Assembly: GCA_021770005.1 (NCBI GenBank)
Contig: JAETRV010000011.1
Span: forward strand, 1-61,884
DNA length: 61,884 nucleotides
From: Anaerotruncus sp.
Lineage (GTDB): Bacteria > Bacillota > Clostridia > Oscillospirales > Ruminococcaceae
Direction: 5' to 3'
Shown here piece after piece: positions 25,295 to 33,118 of this stretch (position 1 is the stretch's first letter; the number at the start of each line of letters is the position of its first letter). A program made the translations under genes and the position numbers. The notes below the pieces were generated by a model. The model ran no database searches. It saw only the letters and a list, made by a program, of their open reading frames with translations, and was not told where the DNA came from.

Positions 25295-25762
25295 ATGAGA
25301 AACCACACCATTTTCATGGAACAATTAAACAAATACTATGCTGTATGGCAGGAGTATAACTATGTCTATGAGGAATGGGCAAAAGCACACGGCCTGTCAG
25401 TCAACAGCCTGCTGGTATTATGTGCCATCCACGATGGCGGGGACGATTGCACCCAGAAAAAAATCAGCCAAAGGTGGCTGATCCCCAAGCAGACCATCAA
25501 CATGGTCTTTAAAGATTTGGAGCGCAGAGGCTTTGTAGAACTGTTCCCTATGCCGGAGGATAAACGGAACAAGGTGATCCGGTTTACAAGGGCAGGAAAG
25601 GAATACGCCGATACCATTATTTCCGAGCTGCGGAAGGTGGAACTGTTTGTAATAGAGGAAATCGGTGTAGAGCGTATGCAGCAGCTAAACGAAACAATGG
25701 CTTTATTTGTAGCGCTTTTCAGCGAGGCAGGAGGTAAAAAAAGCAATGAACCAAACCAGTGA
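25295..25762 (+). CDS. MarR-family transcriptional regulator
   Basis: 155 residues with a winged helix (CTQKKISQRWLIPKQTINMV, about 50-70; wing ELFPMPEDKRNKVIRFT near 87-105) and dimerising helices at both ends. It is probably an autorepressor acting on the palindromes upstream and relieved by a drug or metabolite, controlling the efflux gene that overlaps its end by 17 nt. RBS GGGAGG. Composition is clearly less GC-rich than the genes around, a sign of transfer. Confidence 0.92.
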   Translation: MRNHTIFMEQLNKYYAVWQEYNYVYEEWAKAHGLSVNSLLVLCAIHDGGDDCTQKKISQRWLIPKQTINMVFKDLERRGFVELFPMPEDKRNKVIRFTRAGKEYADTIISELRKVELFVIEEIGVERMQQLNETMALFVALFSEAGGKKSNEPNQ

Positions 25763-27083
25763 TGTGAGAACCTTCTTTCAATATGTGATCCCGTCCGTAC
25801 TGTCTTTCGCCTTATCCGGAGTTTACACGATTGTAGACGGCTTTTTTGTAGGAAACAGCATAGGGGATCTGGGGCTTTCCGCTGTGAATATCGCTTATCC
25901 GATTGTCGCAGTGATCCAAGCGCTCGGTACGGGCATTGGAATGGGCGGCGCCATTTACTATTCGATTTACAGGGCGGAGAAAAAAGAAGAACAAGCAAAA
26001 GAATTTACAGCGGGCGCTTTGTGGGTGCTCCTAATTTCAAGCGTCCTTTTGACTGTTTCTGTTTTCTTTTCGAACAGCATGCTATTAAGATTGTTGGGCG
26101 CAAGCGGCGAACTGCTTACATTGGGGGAAGCATATATCGCAGTGATTGCTTTAGGGGCGGCCTTGCAAGTGATTGGCACAGGATTGGTGCCTTTTATTCG
26201 CAACCATGGCGGTTCCTTCTATGCGATGGTTTCCATGATAGCGGGCTTTGTTGCCAACATCGTCCTCGACTATCTGTTTGTATGGGTATTGGGGCAGGGC
26301 GTTGCAGGCGCGGCATGGGCTACCGTGGTTGGGCAGGGTGTTACCATGCTGATTGCACTCGTCTATTTCATACGCAACAAGCAGTTTACGCTGAACATTC
26401 CCTTTTCAAAAATGGGAAACGTGTCCGCGTCCATTATTAAAATTGGGATTGCGCCCTTTGGACTCGCCATGTCCCCTAATATATCCCTGATTCTTATAAA
26501 CCGTTTTTCTGTCTCTTACGGGGGAGAACCCGCAATCGCTACCTATGCTTGTATCGCCTATGTGATTTGCATTATCTATCTGATCCTGCAAGGAGTGGGC
26601 GACGGAAGTCAGCCGTTACTCAGCCGGTATTATGGTGAAAAGAATTTTGACCGGTTGAAAAGCACAAGGAATTTAGCGTATGGATTTGCAATCTTCCTGT
26701 CTTTTGTCGCTTGTGTCATCCTGTATTTGACAAAGGGGAGCTTGGGCATGTTGTTCGGCGCATCGAGCGCCGTGAATACGGAAATTGCAAAAATAATGCC
26801 GATCTTTTTGGTTTCTGTGCCCTTTGTCGCAATCCTCCGTATTACAACCGCGAGCTTTTATGCGACAGAAAAAAGTGCCTTTTCCTATGTTTTAACATTC
26901 ATCGAGCCTTTGTTTATGTTAGTCCTCATGCTCATTCTGCCGCCTTTGTTCGGCGGACAGGTAATGATTTGGTGGGGCACCGTTCTAGCAAGGGTTTTGT
27001 CGGCGTTGTTAGCGCTTATCCTAAAAAATCATGTCGATCAAAAAGAACTGAATTTCACTCCCCCTGCCGCAGGCACATTTTAA
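25746..27083 (+). CDS. MATE-family efflux transporter
   Basis: 445 residues and about twelve membrane helices, two MATE halves (starts VIPSVLSFALSGVYTIVDGF; second half from about residue 230, IKIGIAPFGLAMSPNISLIL). MATE proteins export cationic drugs or metabolites in exchange for Na+ or H+. GGAGG precedes the ATG, which lies inside marR. Low GC like marR. Its last residues (FTPPAAGTF) lie in DNA that also encodes a small frame on the other strand. Confidence 0.93.
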   Translation: MNQTSDVRTFFQYVIPSVLSFALSGVYTIVDGFFVGNSIGDLGLSAVNIAYPIVAVIQALGTGIGMGGAIYYSIYRAEKKEEQAKEFTAGALWVLLISSVLLTVSVFFSNSMLLRLLGASGELLTLGEAYIAVIALGAALQVIGTGLVPFIRNHGGSFYAMVSMIAGFVANIVLDYLFVWVLGQGVAGAAWATVVGQGVTMLIALVYFIRNKQFTLNIPFSKMGNVSASIIKIGIAPFGLAMSPNISLILINRFSVSYGGEPAIATYACIAYVICIIYLILQGVGDGSQPLLSRYYGEKNFDRLKSTRNLAYGFAIFLSFVACVILYLTKGSLGMLFGASSAVNTEIAKIMPIFLVSVPFVAILRITTASFYATEKSAFSYVLTFIEPLFMLVLMLILPPLFGGQVMIWWGTVLARVLSALLALILKNHVDQKELNFTPPAAGTF

Positions 27084-27156
27084 ACTCGCCGATCGTTTTA
27101 AAGCGTCTGTCTTCCGGCGTACTTGTATCATAAATAATCGTAGACGTTTTTTGCAC
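27055..27156 (-). CDS. Short frame overlapping the MATE 3' end; possible mobile-element remnant
   Basis: A 33-residue frame from GTG (27156) to TGA (27055) reads QKTSTIIYDTSTPEDRRFKT then IGEFKMCLRQGE, a normal-looking protein segment. 'aaggag' touches the GTG, which is too close, so the true start is unclear. It overlaps the MATE gene by 29 nt, tail to tail. I know no family for it. It may be what remains of a gene cut by arrival of the marR-MATE cassette. Confidence 0.35.
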   Translation of the reverse strand: MQKTSTIIYDTSTPEDRRFKTIGEFKMCLRQGE

Positions 27157-27255
27157 TCCTTAAAACACTTTGAAAAAATTATAACTTATTCTATTTATAG
27201 CAGGAAAAGTTGCAGATTCATTGCACATCGCACGCAACTTGAGAAAAGTCTTATA

Positions 27256-27290
27256 AAAAAGGCAGGCGCCCTTGGCGCCCGCCTCTTTTT
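27256..27290 (-). terminator. Terminator of tRNA-Leu
   Basis: On the minus strand, GGCGGGCGCC and GGCGCCTGCC pair around AAG, then T6. Located directly after the tRNA 3' end; A/T runs on both sides allow bidirectional action. Confidence 0.85.
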
Positions 27291-27291
27291 C

Positions 27292-27376
27292 TGGTGCGGG
27301 CGACAAGACTTGAACTTGCACGGTTTACACCACTAGAGCCTAAATCTAGCACGTCTGCCAATTCCGCCACGCCCGC
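27292..27376 (-). tRNA. tRNA-Leu (anticodon UAG)
   Basis: An 85-nt class II tRNA with encoded CCA. The acceptor stem GCGGGCG pairs with CGCCCGC, the D-arm starts TGGCGGAATTGGCAGACG, the anticodon stem CTAGA/TCTAG holds the loop TTTAGGC, there is a variable arm, and the T-arm contains GTTCAAGTC. UAG reads CUN leucine codons, chiefly CUA. Confidence 0.96.
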
Positions 27377-27492
27377 GAATCCATTTCCTATTATACTGCA
27401 TGTAGGAGACAAATGTCAACTATATATAGACCGCCTATCAGGGCAGCAGTCTTTAAGCCCAACAAAAGAAAAAGAAAAAAGATCCGGATTAA

Positions 27493-27552
27493 GCGCCTAT
27501 TCAGAATCTTGTGCAGGGAACTTTTCTCCTATAAAAGGAACGGCTCCTCTTC
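27493..27552 (+). repeat. R1 fragment
   Basis: 'cgcctattcagaatcttgtg' and a decayed hairpin GAACTTTTCTCCTATAAAAGG recall the left end of R1. It lies between the tRNA and the end of tadA. Confidence 0.5.
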
Positions 27553-28062
27553 CTACTGGATCAATGGCTTGCCCGCTAATCGAACCGGCGATTCCTTCTC
27601 ATCAGGGATTTTCGGGCGTTTTCGTAGCTCCTTGAAAAATGCGGATAAAGCGCCTGCACATTCATTTTGAAGCACTCCGGGAACAATCTCGGGCTTATGG
27701 TTGAAAGAGAAGGCGTTGAAGTCACAGGTTGATCCAAAACAGCCTGCTTTGGGGTCGGATGCGCCATAAACTACCCGTCGGATACGGGCGTTGATGATCG
27801 CGCCTGCACACATTGGGCAGGGTTCTAACGTGACATAAAGATCACATCGATGCAGCCGCCAGCCGCCCAGCTTTCGGCAGGCCATGTCGATTGCCTCCAG
27901 TTCGGCATGAGCGAGGGCGTTTTTATAGGATTCGCGGCGGTTATACCCCTCACCGACAATCTGATTATCACAGACGACGACAGCGCCCACCGGCACTTCC
28001 CCGATCTTGGCAGCAAACTGCGCAAGTTCAAGTGCGCGCCACATATAATCTTGATCTTTCAA
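27553..28062 (-). CDS. tadA: tRNA adenosine(34) deaminase TadA (TTG start)
   Basis: About 169 residues. TadA converts A34 of tRNA-Arg(ACG) to inosine and is normally essential. Zinc and catalytic motifs: AHAELEAI (near residue 53) and PCPMCAGAI (near 83). FGSTCDFNAF matches the usual tRNA-contact segment. The start is read as TTG at 28062, seven nt after AGGAGG. A C-terminal tail (KRPKIPDEKESPVRLAGKPL) is longer than usual. The CPBP gene ends 16 nt before it. Confidence 0.93.
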   Translation of the reverse strand: MKDQDYMWRALELAQFAAKIGEVPVGAVVVCDNQIVGEGYNRRESYKNALAHAELEAIDMACRKLGGWRLHRCDLYVTLEPCPMCAGAIINARIRRVVYGASDPKAGCFGSTCDFNAFSFNHKPEIVPGVLQNECAGALSAFFKELRKRPKIPDEKESPVRLAGKPLIQ

Positions 28063-28077
28063 AAGCAAACCTCCTAC

Positions 28078-29073
28078 TTATTGGTAAAAACTCAGCCAGA
28101 TCACCCAGGCAAATAGGAGCATCAGCATCACCATTGGCACATTGAAGAACAGGTTGATTAACAGCCGTCCTTCCCCTATCGGACAGTTGGAGCGATACAG
28201 CGATAAATCCACCCGACGTATCATCAGGAGATAGACAAGCCCTATCACAGCGGCGATGCCGTAAAAAAGCACACGGAAGCCCCCCAGAAATAGAAACTGC
28301 CAATCATTCATTGATAGGCTCCCGACCGCGAACAGCAGGACGAGCAGGTTGTTGATTAGATGGATGAAGATACCAGTCCAAATGGAATGGGTTTTTACAA
28401 CAAAAAAGCCCAGTACCAGACCCATCAGAAATGCGTGCGGGATCTGGGTCATATTGCGGTGGAGCAGGGCAAAGAGCGCAGACGAAACCAGCACCGCTAA
28501 CCGATCCCCAAATCTGCGGAGTGAGCCTAAGATAATTCCACGATTTACGAATTCTTCCAGGAAGGCGGGCAATATCACCGTATTGACCACAAAAAGGAAT
28601 ACGGCAAAGGAATCTGTGGGTAGATGGATCGGGATTGGAGGGGAAAACAATCCCAATAATGCCAAAATCCCTGTAACCACTGCGGTCAAGATCGAGCCAA
28701 CCAGAGACGCCCCCAAAGCGACCCCTGTGCAGGCGAGCAACACCGGTGGATAGGGGTGGGTATGAGGAATTTCCCGATAGGGGAACCCCACCATATGGGC
28801 ATAGATCAGGTAAGGCAGGAGAAAGGCAGCCAGATAGAGGAAAACGGTAAAAAGCTCATTGACCGCATCGGAAGAGAGCAGAACCGGTGGAAACCGGTGG
28901 AACCATCCCCGCAACAGCCAGACCCCTGCGGTCTGGAGGAGGTAGAGGATCAGGATGTTGATAATGACTGCGAGTGCCAGCATGCCACTTTGTATCCGCA
29001 GTTGCTCAATCAAGGCCGTTTGGATACGAAAGCGCCGGTAGGCGGAAAACTGGTTTTCTGTGGGAGCACACAT
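28078..29073 (-). CDS. CPBP-family intramembrane glutamic protease
   Basis: 331 residues and about eight membrane helices. The Abi/CAAX motif is present: EEFVNRGII (motif 1, EExxxR, near residue 175) and the later His in ALFALLHRN (motif 2, near 205). The family cleaves or processes membrane-bound substrates; bacterial members are often linked to bacteriocin immunity, but no such genes are near. The ATG at 29073 has AAAGGAGGGG upstream; a longer in-frame start is rejected for lack of an RBS. Confidence 0.9.
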   Translation of the reverse strand: MCAPTENQFSAYRRFRIQTALIEQLRIQSGMLALAVIINILILYLLQTAGVWLLRGWFHRFPPVLLSSDAVNELFTVFLYLAAFLLPYLIYAHMVGFPYREIPHTHPYPPVLLACTGVALGASLVGSILTAVVTGILALLGLFSPPIPIHLPTDSFAVFLFVVNTVILPAFLEEFVNRGIILGSLRRFGDRLAVLVSSALFALLHRNMTQIPHAFLMGLVLGFFVVKTHSIWTGIFIHLINNLLVLLFAVGSLSMNDWQFLFLGGFRVLFYGIAAVIGLVYLLMIRRVDLSLYRSNCPIGEGRLLINLFFNVPMVMLMLLFAWVIWLSFYQ

Positions 29074-29240
29074 GGGACCCCTCCTTTCCGAGCAGGGAAT
29101 CATATGATTGGAAGTTTTAGAAAGTAAAAAGGCCGTGATTTTAAGATACCAGGCGGGTCCAAAAAGGATCGTCATCCAAATGGGAGAGAACGACCGTCCG
29201 CGGAGCGTTCTGGCCAGAATCCCGGTATAATAGCTACTTA

Positions 29241-30059
29241 TTATACCACATCTTCTGTCTCTCCGGAAAGGATATGTAGGTTACGCAGCAAAATATTTTT
29301 GCCGCGCCAACCATATGCCTTGGTTTTGCAGAGGGAAGCTACATTCTGCGCATCCACTACCGGAATAGGGTTGCGGTAGAATCCGGCCACCCGGCTCTTT
29401 GCGGCATTCCGGTTGACCGGGCAAGCCTCTGTACACCGGTCACAGCCCCAGACAAACCCGCCTTTTCGGATCTGCTCCTGTTCCCAAAGGGTCAGTCCCC
29501 CTTTTTTCTGGGTAATCTCCGAGCGGCACCGTTCCCGGACAAATCGATCCTGTGCAAGCGCCCCGGTGGGACAGGCGGCGCGGCATGCACCGCATCGGGT
29601 GCAGAGATACAGCGGCTCCGGCGGCGGAATCTCCAGCGGCAGGGTGGTCACGATCTCTCCAATAAAGCAGTAGCTGCCATAAACTGGGTTCAGGAGCAAG
29701 CCATTCATCCCGACTTCGCCCAGCCCGGCATGAGCGGCCGCGGCGACCTCGTCGATTGGGGAGCTGTCGATAAAAGGAAGAAACCCTTCTTCCGGAAAAC
29801 GCCTTGCGCAGGATGCTGCAATCTCTGCAAGGAGCGGACGCAAAATGCTATGGTAGTCGTCCGGCACCGCGTACCGAGAGATGTTGCGGTTGGGAAATGC
29901 TTCGGTGTAATATCCGAACAGGAAGAGCAGGACCGATTTGGCGTTTGGAGGAATCCACGCTTTGGAGCGTACGTCCAAAAGCGGCGGCAGCTCGGAAAAC
30001 CGGCAGGCGCCCCATTGGTCGATCCCGAATGGCTGAATGCATTCATATAGGCGTTCCAT
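29241..30059 (-). CDS. QueG-like double 4Fe-4S protein, short form
   Basis: 272 residues. N-terminal DUF1730-like domain, then two clusters of cysteines: CTRCGACRAACPTGAL (near 180) and CDRCTEACPVN (near 230). This is the core of epoxyqueuosine reductase (QueG), which uses cobalamin and two 4Fe-4S clusters in the last step of queuosine synthesis. QueG is usually about 380 residues with C-terminal HEAT-like repeats; those are absent. It could be a compact QueG or a relative with another substrate. Start ATG at 30059 follows AGAGAG. Confidence 0.72.
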   Translation of the reverse strand: MERLYECIQPFGIDQWGACRFSELPPLLDVRSKAWIPPNAKSVLLFLFGYYTEAFPNRNISRYAVPDDYHSILRPLLAEIAASCARRFPEEGFLPFIDSSPIDEVAAAAHAGLGEVGMNGLLLNPVYGSYCFIGEIVTTLPLEIPPPEPLYLCTRCGACRAACPTGALAQDRFVRERCRSEITQKKGGLTLWEQEQIRKGGFVWGCDRCTEACPVNRNAAKSRVAGFYRNPIPVVDAQNVASLCKTKAYGWRGKNILLRNLHILSGETEDVV

Positions 30060-30102
30060 AATGACTCTCTTTCTGGTGAATCTTTCGATCTTGAACCGGT
30101 AT

Positions 30103-31440
30103 TCAGGAGACACAGAGGTGAACCCGCGCCACAAAGACATGGGACTGTGGGTCAATTTCGAGTTGGAGGAAGCCGCCGCCGCGTTCCACGATTTGGCGCA
30201 CCGATACCAAGCCGATCCCGTGTTGGACCCGGTCGTCCTTACGGCTGACCGGGTTCCCTTCCCCGTCCAACATAACCTCCCCGGCAAACGAGTTGCGCAG
30301 CTCGATCGTAGCCCATCCACCGTTGCCGCTGCTTGTGAGCGACAAAAACCGCTCCCCGCCCTCCGGGACTTCGGAGCAGGCCTCAAGCGCGTTGTCCACC
30401 AGGTTCCCAAAAATACGGCAGAGTTCCAGGTCGCTCAGCCCAACCCGTTCGGGCAGGCTGACGGTGGCGGAAAACGCGATGCTGTTGTCCGCGCATCTCC
30501 CGGCGCATTCCTGAAGGATTGCATCAACAACTACATGATTGGCATATCGGGTATAATGCAGGGAATTTTCCATTTCGCTGTTCATCTGCCCAAGCAGCTC
30601 GAGCGCAGTCTCCCGCTCCCCCGCCTCGACCATCCAGCGCACCGCATCGGTCATCCGCTGATAATCGTGCTTGAATGCCCGCAGTTCCTGGATATAACGG
30701 GTGAACTGCTGGTAATGGCTGACCTGCCGTTGAAGCTGCTTTTCCACCTGGCGGGTTTTCAGCTCGTATTCAATATAGGTGCTGATATCGATTGCGTACC
30801 AGAGCACCGTATAAAAGCAGGCCACCGCCACCACGCTGGTGAGCAGATGGAATGCGAGCGTCCAGATGTGCGGGAAGTCGTAGTAATAGACATAGCTTTC
30901 GAGCACGAGATAAGCGAACAGCAGGCAGAGGCTGGTGCAGGCGAGGCTTGCCTGTTCCTTACAATCGAGCAGAAGGCGCAGGTGTTCGTCCGAAAACATC
31001 CTCCGTTGGAGCCAGAGCAGAGGACAGCAGAGAAACAGCGAAACCGCGAGCGAAAAGCTATACCAGTAGGGGTCGGCAACCACGCTGTAGAGATTGCCCC
31101 CGACGGTGAGCGCAAAAAACGGGATCATGACCCCACGCACCCCCAGCAGGACAAACGGGAACAACACCCCGACAAAGAGGGTATGCAGCAGTTTGGCGTG
31201 GAAGAGCAGGGCATTCTCTGCCAGATAGAGCGCCGCCATCAGCAGATAGACGGTGAAGATATGCACTGGCGCCCAGGCGAGCACTGCAAATACCCCGGTA
31301 TTGACTATGCAGGCCAGAGGGAGCCATTGGCTTGGCCGGCGTCCAGGGGCGAGCAACCGCCGGGTATAAACGAGCGATTGCAGATGGAATGCAAACATAC
31401 CCAGAACCGCAAAAATCCCTGCCCCTAACGTCCGGCTCAT
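30103..31440 (-). CDS. AgrC-type sensor histidine kinase (GHKL)
   Basis: 445 residues. Six or seven membrane helices (1-215), a coiled linker (YELKTRQVEKQLQRQVSHYQ), the phospho-acceptor His in RAFKHDYQRM (near 255), an N box NLVDNALEA (near 350) and a G box HGIGLVSVRQIVERGGG (near 410). This form senses ligands through the membrane domain, in many cases peptides. The start ATGA overlaps the methyltransferase stop by four bases. No AgrD/AgrB-like genes are seen nearby. Confidence 0.92.
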   Translation of the reverse strand: MSRTLGAGIFAVLGMFAFHLQSLVYTRRLLAPGRRPSQWLPLACIVNTGVFAVLAWAPVHIFTVYLLMAALYLAENALLFHAKLLHTLFVGVLFPFVLLGVRGVMIPFFALTVGGNLYSVVADPYWYSFSLAVSLFLCCPLLWLQRRMFSDEHLRLLLDCKEQASLACTSLCLLFAYLVLESYVYYYDFPHIWTLAFHLLTSVVAVACFYTVLWYAIDISTYIEYELKTRQVEKQLQRQVSHYQQFTRYIQELRAFKHDYQRMTDAVRWMVEAGERETALELLGQMNSEMENSLHYTRYANHVVVDAILQECAGRCADNSIAFSATVSLPERVGLSDLELCRIFGNLVDNALEACSEVPEGGERFLSLTSSGNGGWATIELRNSFAGEVMLDGEGNPVSRKDDRVQHGIGLVSVRQIVERGGGFLQLEIDPQSHVFVARVHLCVS

Positions 31441-32201
31441 GCCTGCCCCCCGCCGTCTATCATCCGGTCCGCCCGGATGATGAGAAAGTTCGGCTTGTGC
31501 AGCTCCCGGCAGAGAGAGGGGTCTGCCGCAAGCGCGGCATCATCGGGCGCGGATTCCCGCAGGGCATTGATCCGGAACCCATTTTGTGCAAGGGAGGTCA
31601 CAATTTCCCCCAACGTTCGGTGCCAGACAACCACCCCATCGACAATCCAATGGGACTCCCGCCGCCCAGGGCGGTTGTAATCGGAAAGCAGAAATGCCTC
31701 CGGCTCCCCGTCCGCGTCCCGGAGCCAGCGGGGACGGTCGCTCCGCGGCGCAGTGACAATCGGGTGCTCCTGTGAAAAAAGCAGTGTGCCGCCCGGACAG
31801 ACAAGCCCTGCCAACGTCCGCGCGAGGTCCGGGAAATCCCGGACATAGTGGAACGCGAGCGAGCTGTAAACAAGGTCAAATGACTCCCCTAGTTCCCCAG
31901 CCCGGGCGAGGTCCATCCGCTGATAGGCGATGTTCGGCCCCGCATTTTCGCGCCGCGCAACCTCAAGCATCCGCTCCGAAAGGTCGATCCCAACCACCCG
32001 GCGAGCGCCACGCGCGGCTGCATCCGCACAGTTGCGCCCGTACCCGCAGCCCAAATCGAGCACAGTTTTCCCGTTGAGGTCGGGCAGCAGCGCGCGCATG
32101 GCCGGCTGCTCGAGCAGGTCGTTATGGTTGTTTTTCCGCGCCCGTATCTGGCGGTATCCTTCGAAAAATACCGGGTTATCGTAAATGGATTCGTATTCCA
32201 T
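31437..32201 (-). CDS. Class I SAM-dependent methyltransferase
   Basis: 254 residues with SAM motif I VLDLGCGYGRNCADAAARGA (near 45-65), motif II VVGIDLSERMLEVARRE, motif post-I DLVYSSLAFHYV and LVCPGGTLLFSQEHPIV. These are typical of UbiE/type-11 methyltransferases acting on small molecules. The substrate is unknown. It is enclosed between a response regulator (14 nt upstream) and a histidine kinase (4-nt overlap), so it is translated as part of a signalling operon. RBS GGGAG. Confidence 0.9.
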   Translation of the reverse strand: MEYESIYDNPVFFEGYRQIRARKNNHNDLLEQPAMRALLPDLNGKTVLDLGCGYGRNCADAAARGARRVVGIDLSERMLEVARRENAGPNIAYQRMDLARAGELGESFDLVYSSLAFHYVRDFPDLARTLAGLVCPGGTLLFSQEHPIVTAPRSDRPRWLRDADGEPEAFLLSDYNRPGRRESHWIVDGVVVWHRTLGEIVTSLAQNGFRINALRESAPDDAALAADPSLCRELHKPNFLIIRADRMIDGGGQA

Positions 32202-32215
32202 CGGACTCCCTGCTT

Positions 32216-32947
32216 TCAGACGGTCTGCCCGCCGCCCGAAAGGAACCGGGAAAGCACCTCCCTAACTTTTTTTGCGTGGGTCCGCCCGAGCGGGATTTCC
32301 GCCCCACTGGTGAGCAGGAGCGATTCCTGCCCCATCCGCCGGATCCGCGCCAGGCTCACCAGGAACGCCCTGTGGGTGCGGACAAACCCTTTTTTGAGCA
32401 GACGGGTTTCCAGCTCGTCCATACTGGAATAGAACGCGAAGCTCCCGCCGTCATAATGGACGGTGACAATCCGCTTGATGACCTCAAAATAGATGATCTC
32501 CCGCAGCGGGATGGTCCGGCGTTCCGCGCCCCGTTCGCAGTGGAACAGCTCGCCGGTGTTCTGCTGGGCCAGCCCGGCCGCTTTGAGGAATACCCGTTCA
32601 AATTTTTCGCCGGTAAATCCGCCTTTAATCAGGTATTGCAGCGGCGCGGCGTCAAAGCTCTCAAAAACCGCCTCCCGCATCTGGGTCAAAAAGATGATCT
32701 GCGCCCGGCAGCCGGCTTCCCGCAGCCGCCTTGCCGCATCAATGCCGGACATCCGCTCCATCTGGACATCCAGATAGAGGATGTCTGCGTCCCCGGGGGA
32801 ATCCTCCAGCGCAAACAGCAGCGCCTCCGCGCTCGGAAAGCAGGCGGTGCGGACTTCAATCTGATGCTTTTGGGCGAGCCGCGCAACCCGGGCGGCGTAC
32901 TGTGCGAGGATCTGCGGGTCGTCATCGCAGAACAGGACCTGTAGCAA
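32216..32947 (-). CDS. LytTR-family response regulator (TTG start)
   Basis: 243 residues. Receiver domain (1-120) with acidic pocket CDDD (8-11), phospho-acceptor Asp in ILYLDVQM (near 60) and the late Lys in YLIKGGF. The LytTR DNA-binding domain (140-235) includes IPLREIIYFEVIKRIVTVHY and GFVRTHRAFLVSLARI. AgrA-like partner of the kinase downstream. The start is TTG six nt after AAGGGGGGA. Confidence 0.92.
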   Translation of the reverse strand: MLQVLFCDDDPQILAQYAARVARLAQKHQIEVRTACFPSAEALLFALEDSPGDADILYLDVQMERMSGIDAARRLREAGCRAQIIFLTQMREAVFESFDAAPLQYLIKGGFTGEKFERVFLKAAGLAQQNTGELFHCERGAERRTIPLREIIYFEVIKRIVTVHYDGGSFAFYSSMDELETRLLKKGFVRTHRAFLVSLARIRRMGQESLLLTSGAEIPLGRTHAKKVREVLSRFLSGGGQTV

Positions 32948-33118
32948 CCGGAATCCCCCCTTTTTCCTCTCACCATCCTATCACAAAACAGGGGGTGAAC
33001 ACAATCGCCTTTTGAGAAAAGTTCAAAAAACCTGTTTTCTTTTCGCAATTTTTTTCAATCTGTGGTATACTATAGCGTAGTATCCTGGAATCAAACAGTT
33101 TGACTGGGGGTATGATTG

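Noticed and set aside
30037-31428. 463-residue plus-strand frame over the histidine kinase
   Set aside because: Antisense of clear kinase motifs; no RBS or domain.
30103-32947. Agr-type quorum-sensing locus
   Set aside because: Kinase and regulator are AgrC/AgrA-like, but no AgrB peptidase or AgrD peptide gene is seen nearby on either strand.
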